A DNA stretch of 64,000 nt from Aminobacter aminovorans (GTDB lineage: Bacteria; Pseudomonadota; Alphaproteobacteria; Rhizobiales; Rhizobiaceae), in NCBI RefSeq assembly GCF_900445235.1, contig NZ_UFSM01000001.1, forward strand, positions 4,479,501 to 4,543,500, written 5' to 3'. A program made the translations under genes and the position numbers. Below the pieces are notes generated by a model. The model worked only from the letters and a program-made list of their open reading frames with translations, searched no databases and was not told the origin of the DNA. Positions 56,985-64,000 of the stretch are shown here, in pieces (position 1 is the stretch's first letter; every line of letters begins with the position of its first letter).

Positions 56985-57737
56985 TCAGCCCTTCTTGCGC
57001 GTCATGAAGGCGACAAGTGCGGCGCGGGCTTCATCCGACTTGAGGCGGGCGCGGAAATGCGCTCCCTCTTCCTTGATGCGCTCGACGAGTTCGGTCCGGT
57101 CGCCGCGCATCAGGTCCCGCGCGATCTTCAGCGCTTCCGGCGGCTTGGCCGCAATCTCGCCGGCAGCAGCGAGTGTCGCCGCCTCCAGCTCGTCTTCCGC
57201 AACGACCTTGTAGATCAAGCCGGCAGCCAAGGCGCGTTCGGCCGGAAAGCCCTCGCCCAGCCCGAGCAGGGCAAAGGCGCCTTGCAGGCCAAGCAGCTGC
57301 GGCGCGATCAGGCTCGAGCCTGCCTCGGGCACCAGCCCAAGATCGACGAACGGCGTGCGGAAGATCGTGCGCGGCGTGGCGAAGGTCAGGTCGCAATGCA
57401 GGTTGATCGTCGTGCCGATGCCAACCGCAATGCCGTCGACGCCGGAGACAACGGGCTTTTCAGCCCTGGCCAATGCGAGCAGGAAATCCCACACTTCACC
57501 GCCACCCTCGCCACCCGTGGCGATCGCCATGAAATCGGCGAGGTCGTTGCCGGACGAAAACGCTCCCGGGACGCCGAGAAAGACATGGCAGCGCACGACC
57601 GCGTCTTTGTCGCCTTCGACCAGTGCCGCCGCCATCTCGGCATACATGGCGCGGGTGATTGCGTTCTTCTTGTCCGGACGGTTCATCCGGATGATCTGCA
57701 CGGCGCCTTGCCGCTCGATGAGAATGTGGTCGGTCAC
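56985..57737 (-). CDS. Enoyl-CoA hydratase/isomerase family protein
   Basis: A 250-residue crotonase-fold enzyme of beta-oxidation. The oxyanion-hole loop is FSSGNDLADFM, and GVDGIAVGIGTTINLHCDLT is the CoA-binding core. A catalytic Glu is in FVDLGLVPEAGSSL; the PEAGSS form is shared with enoyl-CoA isomerases, so isomerase activity is an alternative. It lies 28 bp downstream of an acyl-CoA dehydrogenase gene, and both probably answer to the LiuR-like site at 59639. Confidence 0.93.
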   Translation of the reverse strand: MTDHILIERQGAVQIIRMNRPDKKNAITRAMYAEMAAALVEGDKDAVVRCHVFLGVPGAFSSGNDLADFMAIATGGEGGGEVWDFLLALARAEKPVVSGVDGIAVGIGTTINLHCDLTFATPRTIFRTPFVDLGLVPEAGSSLIAPQLLGLQGAFALLGLGEGFPAERALAAGLIYKVVAEDELEAATLAAAGEIAAKPPEALKIARDLMRGDRTELVERIKEEGAHFRARLKSDEARAALVAFMTRKKG

Positions 57738-57765
57738 GTCGGTCCAGTCCCTCGTCCCAGAAAAG

Positions 57766-59544
57766 TTACGCCGAGATCAGCGCTTTGGCGGCGGCGGCAA
57801 GGCTTGCCGTGCCGCCCGTGATGCGGTCCTTGAGTGCTGACGTCTCGCCAAGCAGGTTTTCGGCAAAGAACCGGCACAGCGCGATGCGCTGCTCGTCACC
57901 GTCGGCGAGTGCCGCGCGCGCCAGATAGGCACCGCCAGCGACCAAGGAAAACAGCCTGAGATAAGGCGTGGCGCCGGCCAGCACATCGTCCGTTCGGCCG
58001 TCGCCGAGTTGCCTCTGCAGATGACGCGTGACGCTCTGGAGATCGTCGAGCGCCTGCTCGAGAATGAGCGCCGTGCGGCCATAGGCTTCGCTGTTCATCG
58101 CAGCGACAGCAATGGCCACCCCGTCGAGTTCGCCGATATAGCCGAAGACATGCTCGCCATTGCCAAGCGGCAGCTTGCGGGTGACGAGGTCGATGGCCTG
58201 GATGCCGTTGGTGCCCTCATAAATCGGGGCGATGCGGGCATCGCGAAGCAGCGCTGCGGCACCGGTCTCCTCGATGAAGCCCATGCCGCCGTGGATCTGC
58301 ACGCCAAGCGAGGCGACGTCGACGCCGACATCGGTGGAGAATGCCTTGGCCAGCGGCGTCAGCAGATTGGCGCGGTACTGCCAATGGGTCTTGTCGGCGC
58401 CGGTCGACAGGCGCGCCAAGTCGATGGCATGGGCGCAGGAATAGGCGATCGCGCGTGCGGCCTGGGTCAGCGCCTTCATCGTCAGCAAATTGCGCTGCAC
58501 GTCGGGGTGATGGACGATCGGTGCCATGCCTTCGCCCGAGTAGGACGACGCCTTGCCCTGGCGGCGCTCGTTGGCATAGGCGAGCGCCTTCTGGAACGCC
58601 GTCTCGGCAACCGCTACGCCCTGGATGCCGACCAGCAGGCGGGCATTGTTCATCATCGTGAACATGCAGGCGAGCCCGCGGTTTTCCTCGCCGATCAGCC
58701 AGCCGACAGCACCTGGTTCGCGGCCCTTGGCGAAACCGTCGCCATAGATCATCGTGCAGGTCGGAGAGGCGTGGATGCCAAGCTTCTCCTCGATGCCCGA
58801 GCAGAACACGTCGTTGCGCGCGCCCGGCGTGCCGTCTTCGTTGAGCAGGAATTTCGGCACAAGAAACAGCGAGATGCCACGTGTGCCGGCCGGCGCATCG
58901 GGCAATCGCGCCAGCACCAGATGGACGATGTTGTCGGTGAAGTCGTGCTCGCCATAAGTGATGAATATCTTCTGGCCGAAGATGCGGTAGGTGCCGTCGC
59001 CCGACCGTTCGGCACGGGTGCGCAATGCGGCGAGATCGGAACCCGCCTGCGGCTCGGTCAGGTTCATCGTGCCCATCCACTCGCCGGAGACGAGCTTCGC
59101 CAGATAGGCCGACTTCAAGTCTTCAGAAGCGTGCTTTTCCAGCGCCTCGACCGCGCCCATCGACAGCGTCGGTCCGATGCCGAAAGCCATCGACGCCGAG
59201 TTCCACATTTCGAGCGTCGCCACGCCTATCATCGTCGGCAGGCCCTGCCCGCCATACTCCTCCGGGCCGTTCAGGCTGTTCCAGCCACCTTCGGTCCAGT
59301 GCCTGTAAAGCTCCTTCCAGCCCGGAGGCATGGTGACGGCCCCATCGCGGAGCTTGGCGCCGGTGCGGTCGCCGACCTTGTAGAGCGGAGCTACCTCGTC
59401 GCTGGCGAAGCGCCCGGCCTCACCAAGGATGGCATCGACGAGATCCTCGCCAAGGTCGCCGAAGGTGCCTGCATCGATGGCGGCCTTGAGGCCGGCAACA
59501 TGCTTCAGCGCGAACGCTATCTCTTCCACTGGGGCGCGGTACAT
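57766..59544 (-). CDS. Acyl-CoA dehydrogenase (long, DmdC-like type)
   Basis: A 592-residue flavoprotein oxidising acyl-CoA to enoyl-CoA. The N-terminal MYRAPVEEIAFALKHVAGL is typical of the DmdC-like long group. The ACAD core has MNLTEPQAGSDLAALRTRAE and YGEHDFTDNIVHLVLAR, then GVQIHGGMGFIEETGAA and NGIQAIDLVTRKLP, and a C-terminal domain (about 470-592) follows. The start at MYRAPVEE is supported by AGGAGG. An enoyl-CoA hydratase gene follows, making a short beta-oxidation unit. The chain-length or methylthio substrate is not predictable. Confidence 0.94.
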   Translation of the reverse strand: MYRAPVEEIAFALKHVAGLKAAIDAGTFGDLGEDLVDAILGEAGRFASDEVAPLYKVGDRTGAKLRDGAVTMPPGWKELYRHWTEGGWNSLNGPEEYGGQGLPTMIGVATLEMWNSASMAFGIGPTLSMGAVEALEKHASEDLKSAYLAKLVSGEWMGTMNLTEPQAGSDLAALRTRAERSGDGTYRIFGQKIFITYGEHDFTDNIVHLVLARLPDAPAGTRGISLFLVPKFLLNEDGTPGARNDVFCSGIEEKLGIHASPTCTMIYGDGFAKGREPGAVGWLIGEENRGLACMFTMMNNARLLVGIQGVAVAETAFQKALAYANERRQGKASSYSGEGMAPIVHHPDVQRNLLTMKALTQAARAIAYSCAHAIDLARLSTGADKTHWQYRANLLTPLAKAFSTDVGVDVASLGVQIHGGMGFIEETGAAALLRDARIAPIYEGTNGIQAIDLVTRKLPLGNGEHVFGYIGELDGVAIAVAAMNSEAYGRTALILEQALDDLQSVTRHLQRQLGDGRTDDVLAGATPYLRLFSLVAGGAYLARAALADGDEQRIALCRFFAENLLGETSALKDRITGGTASLAAAAKALISA

Positions 59545-59638
59545 GACGCTTCCTCCTGCGACCTGACGATCTGCCATGCGGCCTCACCACCGCCGGCACG
59601 CACACTAGCCGCCTTCCCGAGCCAAGGGGAAGTGACTT

Positions 59639-59654
59639 TTTACGTAAACGTCAG
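59639..59654 (-). promoter_or_regulatory. LiuR-like site upstream of the acyl-CoA dehydrogenase gene
   Basis: On the minus strand the site reads CTGACGTTTACGTAAA, an ACGT-TT-ACGT dyad with one mismatch, about 95 bp before the start codon. It resembles the MerR-family LiuR motif I recall for fatty-acid and branched-chain amino-acid degradation operons in proteobacteria. Regulation is inferred from motif and position; no LiuR gene is in the window. Confidence 0.55.
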
Positions 59655-59817
59655 CTTTCTGAGTGCGCCTTGCACACACCAACGCCGATAGTGCCGGGCA
59701 GAAGGCACATTGCCGGACAAATCCTCCCACGATGCGGTCGAATAGTGCAGTCATTGGCCCCCGAAGCGCTCGCTTTCAACCTGAAGGCGGTGGAGACGCA
59801 TCAGCATTTCCTTAACC

Positions 59818-61023
59818 ATGGCGGTCCACAATCGGATATCGATCACCGAGGATCGCCTTTTGAGGGGACTGGCGTCTAGATTTCATCGCTTCGCGCTCGC
59901 AGCGCTGACCGCTGCTTGGCTGAGCCACATCCCCGCGCCGGCCGTGGCTTCCGACTTCTCCGAACCGTGGAAGAAGGCCGACCGGGCGCTGGTCATCGAC
60001 GCCTACGAATACAATTCCATCGACTGGCAAAAGCTGGCAGGCGACAAGCGCATCGTCGGTTTCATCAACAAGGCCTCCGACGGCCTGCCACCGGCCTATT
60101 CCTGCTCAGGCGACGAAACCGCCTACAGGCTGTGCAAGGCACTTTGGAAACGCCACGCCGTTGCCCGCGAGCTGTTCCATACGCGCAAGGTGGTCGCCAA
60201 GGCGCTCGGCCTGAAATGGGGCGCCTACCACCTCGGCCGCCCCGGCAACCCGATCGAGCAGGCCGAGAACTTTCTCGATTTCGCGGAGCCCGGCCCCGAC
60301 GATTTGATGGCGATCGACATCGAGGAGAACGACCCGGCGAAATGGATGTCGCTGGAGGACGCCGAGCTGTTCGTGCGCCACATCTTCCTGCGCACCGGCC
60401 GCTATCCGATCCTCTACACCAACGGCACGACCTCGCGTTATATCGCCGACAACCGCTATCGCTACCGGCTGCTGTCGCGGCTACCGCTCTGGTATGCGCG
60501 CTACAAGCCGGAGATCGGCATCCATTTTCCGAAGGGCAACTGGCAACGCTATTCGCTGTGGCAGTTCTCGGCCCAGGCCAATTGCGGCGAACGCCGCTGC
60601 CCCTACCGCGTCGCTGGCACCCCCAACGACATCGACGTCAACGTCGCGCCGATGGACGCCGAAGGCCTGCGCCAGGTCTGGCCGTTCGGCCAGCTTGTCG
60701 AAACGACAGACGACTTCATGTTCAATGTGCCGCTGCCGATCGCCAGGGATGAGGGGCTGAAGGGCGAAAGCCGCATCACCTATGCCTCGGTCGCCTATCC
60801 GGTGCGGCTCGACCTGCTTGCCGAGACGCTGCGCTCGAGCTGGGACAAGGCCGTGCTCGGCGCATTGCCGGCGATCAAGCCGGCACCCAGCCGCTATGCC
60901 AACGGAATGGCGGAATTCGTGGCGTTCAAGGGCGACGAACTGGTGCGTGTGGCCAGCCAGAACGCAGCAAAGCTTGATCCGGTCGCCACCGCTTCGACCG
61001 AGAGCGACCGCGCCGAGCGCTAG
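59818..61023 (+). CDS. Glycoside hydrolase family 25 lysozyme-like protein, secreted
   Basis: 401 aa. A signal-like hydrophobic segment (ALAALTAAWLSHIPAPAVAS) precedes a GH25 muramidase domain (about 55-280) with ALVIDAYEYNSIDW, DLMAIDIEENDPAKW (acidic active-site residues) and ILYTNGTTSRYIADN, SLWQFSAQANCG. The C-terminal 120 residues show no domain I recognise. It would cleave peptidoglycan. ATG at 59818 has no Shine-Dalgarno, while an in-frame TTG at 59860 follows GAGGA and gives a shorter signal region. Both are possible. Confidence 0.85.
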   Translation: MAVHNRISITEDRLLRGLASRFHRFALAALTAAWLSHIPAPAVASDFSEPWKKADRALVIDAYEYNSIDWQKLAGDKRIVGFINKASDGLPPAYSCSGDETAYRLCKALWKRHAVARELFHTRKVVAKALGLKWGAYHLGRPGNPIEQAENFLDFAEPGPDDLMAIDIEENDPAKWMSLEDAELFVRHIFLRTGRYPILYTNGTTSRYIADNRYRYRLLSRLPLWYARYKPEIGIHFPKGNWQRYSLWQFSAQANCGERRCPYRVAGTPNDIDVNVAPMDAEGLRQVWPFGQLVETTDDFMFNVPLPIARDEGLKGESRITYASVAYPVRLDLLAETLRSSWDKAVLGALPAIKPAPSRYANGMAEFVAFKGDELVRVASQNAAKLDPVATASTESDRAER

Positions 61024-61047
61024 TCGGTCGCCGCGGCGTCCAGCCGA

Positions 61048-62325
61048 TTATTTCTGCTGCTCGCGCTCGACCGCACGCCAGCCGATGTCGCGTCGGCAGA
61101 ACCCTTCCGGCCAATCGAGCATGTCAACGGCCGCGTAGGCTTTCTGCTGCGCTTCGCTGACGTTGCTGCCCGAGGCGGTGACGTTCAGCACGCGCCCGCC
61201 ATTGGCGACGATCTTGCCGTCTTTGATCGCCGTACCGGCGTGGAAGACCTGGGTCCCCGCGGCCTCCGCCTTGTCGATGCCCGAGATGACCGAGCCCTTT
61301 TCCGGCGTGCCCGGATAGCCCTTGGCCGCCATCACTACCGTCAGCGCCGCCTCGTCGCGCCAGCGCGCCGAGACATGGGCAAGCTGGCCGTCGGCAGCGG
61401 CATTGAGCAGAACGAGAAGGTCCTCCTTCAGCCGCATCATCAGCACCTGGCATTCGGGATCGCCGAAGCGGGTGTTGTACTCGATCAATTTCGGACCTTG
61501 GTCGGTGAGCATCAGGCCGGCAAACAGCACGCCCGAGAACGGCGCGCCCATTTCAGCCATGCCGCGCATCGTCGGTTCGATGATCTCGCGCATCGTCCGG
61601 TCGATCAATTCGGGCGTCATGACGGGCGCCGGCGAATAGGCTCCCATGCCCCCGGTGTTCGGTCCAACATCGCCGTCGCCGACACGCTTGTGGTCCTGCG
61701 CGGTTCCGAACGGCAGCGCCGTCTTGCCGTCGCAAAGACAGAAGAAGCTCGCCTCCTCGCCGGTCATGAATTCTTCCACCACGACAGATGCGCCGGCACC
61801 ACCGAAGGCACCCTCGAAACAGGCGTCGACAGCTTCCAACGCTTCGTCCAGCGTCATCGCAACCGTAACGCCCTTGCCGGCGGCGAGGCCGTCGGCCTTG
61901 ATGACGATCGGCGCGCCCATCTTCTCGACATACGCGCGGGCGTCACCGGCATTGTCGAAGCGGCCATAGGCAGCCGTCGGAATGCCGTAGCGGGCACAAA
62001 GATCCTTGGTGAAGCCCTTTGATCCCTCGAGCTGTGCCGCCACCCTGGAGGGGCCAAAGACCCGAATACCAGAAGCGCGCAAATCGTCGCCGATGCCTGC
62101 GACCAGCGGCCCTTCGGGACCGACGACGACGAGGTCGATTGCCTTGTCCTTGCAGAAGGCCACGACCGCGGCATGGTCGGCGACATCAACCGCCACCAGT
62201 TCGGCTTCCCGGGCAATGCCGGGATTGCCCGGCGCGGCATAAAGCCTGGTCAGCATCGGCGACGCCGCAAGTTTCCAGGCCAGCGCGTGTTCGCGGCCGC
62301 CGGAACCGATAAGCAGGATGTTCAT
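61048..62325 (-). CDS. purD: Phosphoribosylamine-glycine ligase
   Basis: The second step of purine synthesis, ATP-grasp type. The 425-residue protein has the N-terminal [18 protein letters not shown], the ATP-grasp core [19 protein letters not shown], the [12 protein letters not shown] segment, [19 protein letters not shown] and the metal-binding [14 protein letters not shown]. The start at MNILLIG is the family N-terminus. It is divergent from ubiA by 135 bp. Confidence 0.98.
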   Translation of the reverse strand: MNILLIGSGGREHALAWKLAASPMLTRLYAAPGNPGIAREAELVAVDVADHAAVVAFCKDKAIDLVVVGPEGPLVAGIGDDLRASGIRVFGPSRVAAQLEGSKGFTKDLCARYGIPTAAYGRFDNAGDARAYVEKMGAPIVIKADGLAAGKGVTVAMTLDEALEAVDACFEGAFGGAGASVVVEEFMTGEEASFFCLCDGKTALPFGTAQDHKRVGDGDVGPNTGGMGAYSPAPVMTPELIDRTMREIIEPTMRGMAEMGAPFSGVLFAGLMLTDQGPKLIEYNTRFGDPECQVLMMRLKEDLLVLLNAAADGQLAHVSARWRDEAALTVVMAAKGYPGTPEKGSVISGIDKAEAAGTQVFHAGTAIKDGKIVANGGRVLNVTASGSNVSEAQQKAYAAVDMLDWPEGFCRRDIGWRAVEREQQK

Positions 62326-62460
62326 GCGCTTGACCTCTTGCCGATGCTGGACGTGATGCACCCGCTAGTGGCCGAGGCGGTCGAGGTCAAGCTGCAGCAC
62401 GGCCAATCACGGACAAATCGTCCGCTTGACGCCTGCCCACGCCGCTGGCACTCCAACGCC

Positions 62461-63444
62461 ATGGAAACCATCCAATCAAAAGCCGGCCAGGGCCGGGTCG
62501 CCGACGCCCCGAGCGGGCACTGGGTCTACCGTGCCTTGCCGCGTGGCCTTTGGCCTTACGCCCAGCTCGCGCGCTGGGACCGGCCGATCGGCTGGTGGTT
62601 GCTTTTGTGGCCATGCTGGTGGTCGACGGCGATGGCGGCGAGCGCCTATGCACGCCCCGGCGACAGCCTGATGTCGCTGCTGCCTTCGCCTTCGTTCCTG
62701 GTGCTGTTCCTCATCGGAGCGGTGGCGATGCGCGGCGCCGGCTGCACGTATAACGACATTGTCGACGAAGGCATCGACGCCCAGGTCGAACGCACGCGTT
62801 CGCGTCCCCTGCCCTCCGGCCAGGTCAGCCGCCGCCAGGCCTGGATCTTCCTTGTGCTTCAGGCACTTGTCGGACTGGTGGTGCTGTTGCAGTTCAACAG
62901 CTTCGCCGTTCTGCTCGGCATCTCGTCGCTGGCGATCGTTGCGATCTACCCGTTCATGAAGCGCATCACCAACTGGCCGCAATTCGTGCTTGGCCTCGCC
63001 TTTTCCTGGGGTGCGCTGATGGGCTGGGCCGCCGAGTTCGGCGACATAGACGGCCCGGCCGTGCTGCTCTATTTCGGATCGATCATGTGGGTGATCGGCT
63101 ACGACACGATCTACGCCCACCAGGACAAGGAAGACGACGCACTTGTCGGCGTGAAGTCGACCGCACGCTTCTTCGGCGAAAACACCAAGTCCTGGCTCGT
63201 CGGGCTTTATGCCGGCGCACTGATGATGTTTGCGATGGCCTTTGCCATCGCTCAGGTGCCGATGCCGGCACTCGCCGGTCTTGTCGCCGCCGGCGCGCAC
63301 ATGATCAGGCAGATCACCGTGCTCGACATCGACAATCCCGACCAGTGTCTCAGGCTGTTCAGGTCGAACGGCCAAATAGGCTGGATCATCTTCATCGGGC
63401 TGATCTGCGGCGGCGCCTGGGTGGCGCTGAAGCCGCTGATCTAG
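62461..63444 (+). CDS. ubiA: 4-hydroxybenzoate octaprenyltransferase
   Basis: Attaches the polyprenyl chain in ubiquinone synthesis. The 327-residue membrane protein of about eight to nine helices has two Asp-rich motifs: NDIVDEGIDAQVERTRSRPL and YDTIYAHQDKEDDALVGVKS. The N-terminal RWDRPIGWWLLLWPCWWS is also typical. The start at METIQSKAG gives family length. It is divergent from purD and convergent with the DUF6101 gene, 7 bp apart. Confidence 0.96.
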   Translation: METIQSKAGQGRVADAPSGHWVYRALPRGLWPYAQLARWDRPIGWWLLLWPCWWSTAMAASAYARPGDSLMSLLPSPSFLVLFLIGAVAMRGAGCTYNDIVDEGIDAQVERTRSRPLPSGQVSRRQAWIFLVLQALVGLVVLLQFNSFAVLLGISSLAIVAIYPFMKRITNWPQFVLGLAFSWGALMGWAAEFGDIDGPAVLLYFGSIMWVIGYDTIYAHQDKEDDALVGVKSTARFFGENTKSWLVGLYAGALMMFAMAFAIAQVPMPALAGLVAAGAHMIRQITVLDIDNPDQCLRLFRSNGQIGWIIFIGLICGGAWVALKPLI

Positions 63445-63451
63445 ATTTGCA

Positions 63452-64000
63452 TCATGCCCGGGCGATGATCTCTTCGCCGTCGATGACGAGGCGGACACCG
63501 AGCGTGCCCGATTTGCGGCGGGCGAGGAAACGCGGCCTGCGCATCCTGGAGACGCGGCCCTTCCGGCGGTCCTGTGCCGGCAGGGTCTTGATCGCCGCAC
63601 CGAGCGACTCCTCGAGTGTGCGGGCCACGCCATCCGCCTCGATCAGCAGCATCGGCAGGCTGTAATAGTCGGCCCAGGCGCGCCAGTCGGCGGCAACGTC
63701 GTCGAGATCATCGGCAACCAGCAGCGGCACCGACAGCATCGGATCGTTGTGCAGCAGTTCCAACGTCACTGTGACGTTCAGGTCCTCGTCTTCCATCGCA
63801 CGGGCTGCGACGCCGCGGAAAGCGCGTGCCGGCAGCGCGATCGTCGCCGGCAGGCCGCTGAGCGCCAGCAGGCGGCGGATCACCGCGCCGCGATGATCGA
63901 TGGTGAAGGTGACGTCGCCAAGGTCGTCACGCGTCGCGTAGCTGACCATCTGTGGCAAGCGGAACGGGTCGAGGCGCATGTTGCGTCCCGCCCAGACTGG
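63452..64000 (-). CDS. DUF6101 family protein, 5' end outside window
   Basis: A frame open to the right edge. The visible 182 codons include a conserved N-terminal VWAGRNMRLDPFRLPQ segment, whose first seven codons lie upstream of the internal ATG at 63979. This matches the DUF6101 proteins of Hyphomicrobiales as I recall them, so the true start is probably beyond position 64000. The middle has TIDHRGAVIRRLLALSGLP and the basic C-terminal part has DRRKGRVSRMRRPRFLARRK. Function is unknown. Confidence 0.75.
   Translation of the reverse strand, partial: PVWAGRNMRLDPFRLPQMVSYATRDDLGDVTFTIDHRGAVIRRLLALSGLPATIALPARAFRGVAARAMEDEDLNVTVTLELLHNDPMLSVPLLVADDLDDVAADWRAWADYYSLPMLLIEADGVARTLEESLGAAIKTLPAQDRRKGRVSRMRRPRFLARRKSGTLGVRLVIDGEEIIARA

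Noticed and set aside
58009..59691. A 560-codon plus-strand open frame opposite the acyl-CoA dehydrogenase gene
   Set aside because: Shadow frame; the minus strand has full ACAD motifs and a good ribosome binding site.
59670..59879. A 69-codon plus-strand frame before the GH25 gene
   Set aside because: It overlaps the GH25 start in another frame, has no ribosome binding site and no recognisable sequence.

Overview
The window is about 64 kb of GC-rich chromosomal DNA from an alphaproteobacterium, most likely a rhizobial member of the Hyphomicrobiales close to Mesorhizobium or Aminobacter. This is an inference from protein content. The signs are a solitary CcrM-type GANTC methyltransferase, an IalB protein, a RibB fused to a decayed GTP cyclohydrolase II domain, DUF1344, DUF2277 and DUF6101 proteins, the order coxB-ctaD-ctaB-small gene-ctaG-coxC, and the ispH-thrB-rnhA operon. 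I see no tRNA, rRNA, insertion sequence, integrase, prophage or CRISPR array. The region reads as core genome with a few regulator/transporter and regulator/enzyme pairs.

Layout. 1-2.3 kb: an RND efflux adaptor (cut by the left edge) divergent from a TetR regulator across a clear palindromic operator, then a GT25 glycosyltransferase. 2.3-9.0 kb: genome maintenance, with smc, a DsbA-like lipoprotein and a DciA-type DUF721 protein on the minus strand, divergent from mutY and a HAD phosphatase. 9.2-16.6 kb: ccrM, a HAD phosphatase with a GT4 glycosyltransferase, an alpha/beta hydrolase divergent from a CGNR regulator, a GcvA-type LysR regulator divergent from an azoreductase, and a lipoprotein. 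16.7-22.9 kb: a tight plus-strand operon of thrC, M16 peptidase, GNAT acetyltransferase and a membrane EAL protein with a degenerate GGDEF site. 22.9-27.5 kb: YqgE, a DsbD N-domain protein, a Prx5 peroxiredoxin, then ispH-thrB-rnhA with overlapping start and stop codons.

27.6-34.7 kb: the aa3 cytochrome c oxidase locus on the minus strand (coxB, ctaD, ctaB, a 52-residue small gene, ctaG, coxC), a strong intrinsic terminator, then an L,D-transpeptidase, a DUF983 zinc-ribbon membrane protein and SURF1, which are translationally coupled. 35.0-37.8 kb: ialB, tldD and a class III type sirtuin. 37.8-43.6 kb: an RlmD/TrmA-type methyltransferase, TlyA, Dxs, pirin, DUF2277 and a MAPEG protein. 43.6-49.7 kb: an HxlR regulator, xseB, a histone-deacetylase-like amidohydrolase, a TetR regulator with three operator copies divergent from two tandem MFS paralogues, and an unrecognised membrane protein. 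49.9-55.8 kb: ribB(X), aroC, a DUF1344 protein, a histidine phosphatase, fabI, a CbpA-type J protein and a surface lipoprotein. 55.9-64 kb: pdxH, NUDIX, enoyl-CoA hydratase and acyl-CoA dehydrogenase with an upstream LiuR-like motif, a GH25 lysozyme, purD, ubiA and a DUF6101 protein running off the right edge.

No clearly new multigene system is visible. The points most worth a second look are regulatory or small-scale: the three-operator TetR/MFS module, the L,D-transpeptidase behind a GNRA-loop terminator in the cox locus, the LiuR-like site, a 12-bp-arm palindromic element after SURF1, two decayed catalytic domains (GGDEF and GTP cyclohydrolase II), and an in-frame 15-bp tandem repeat at the start of a glycosyltransferase gene.
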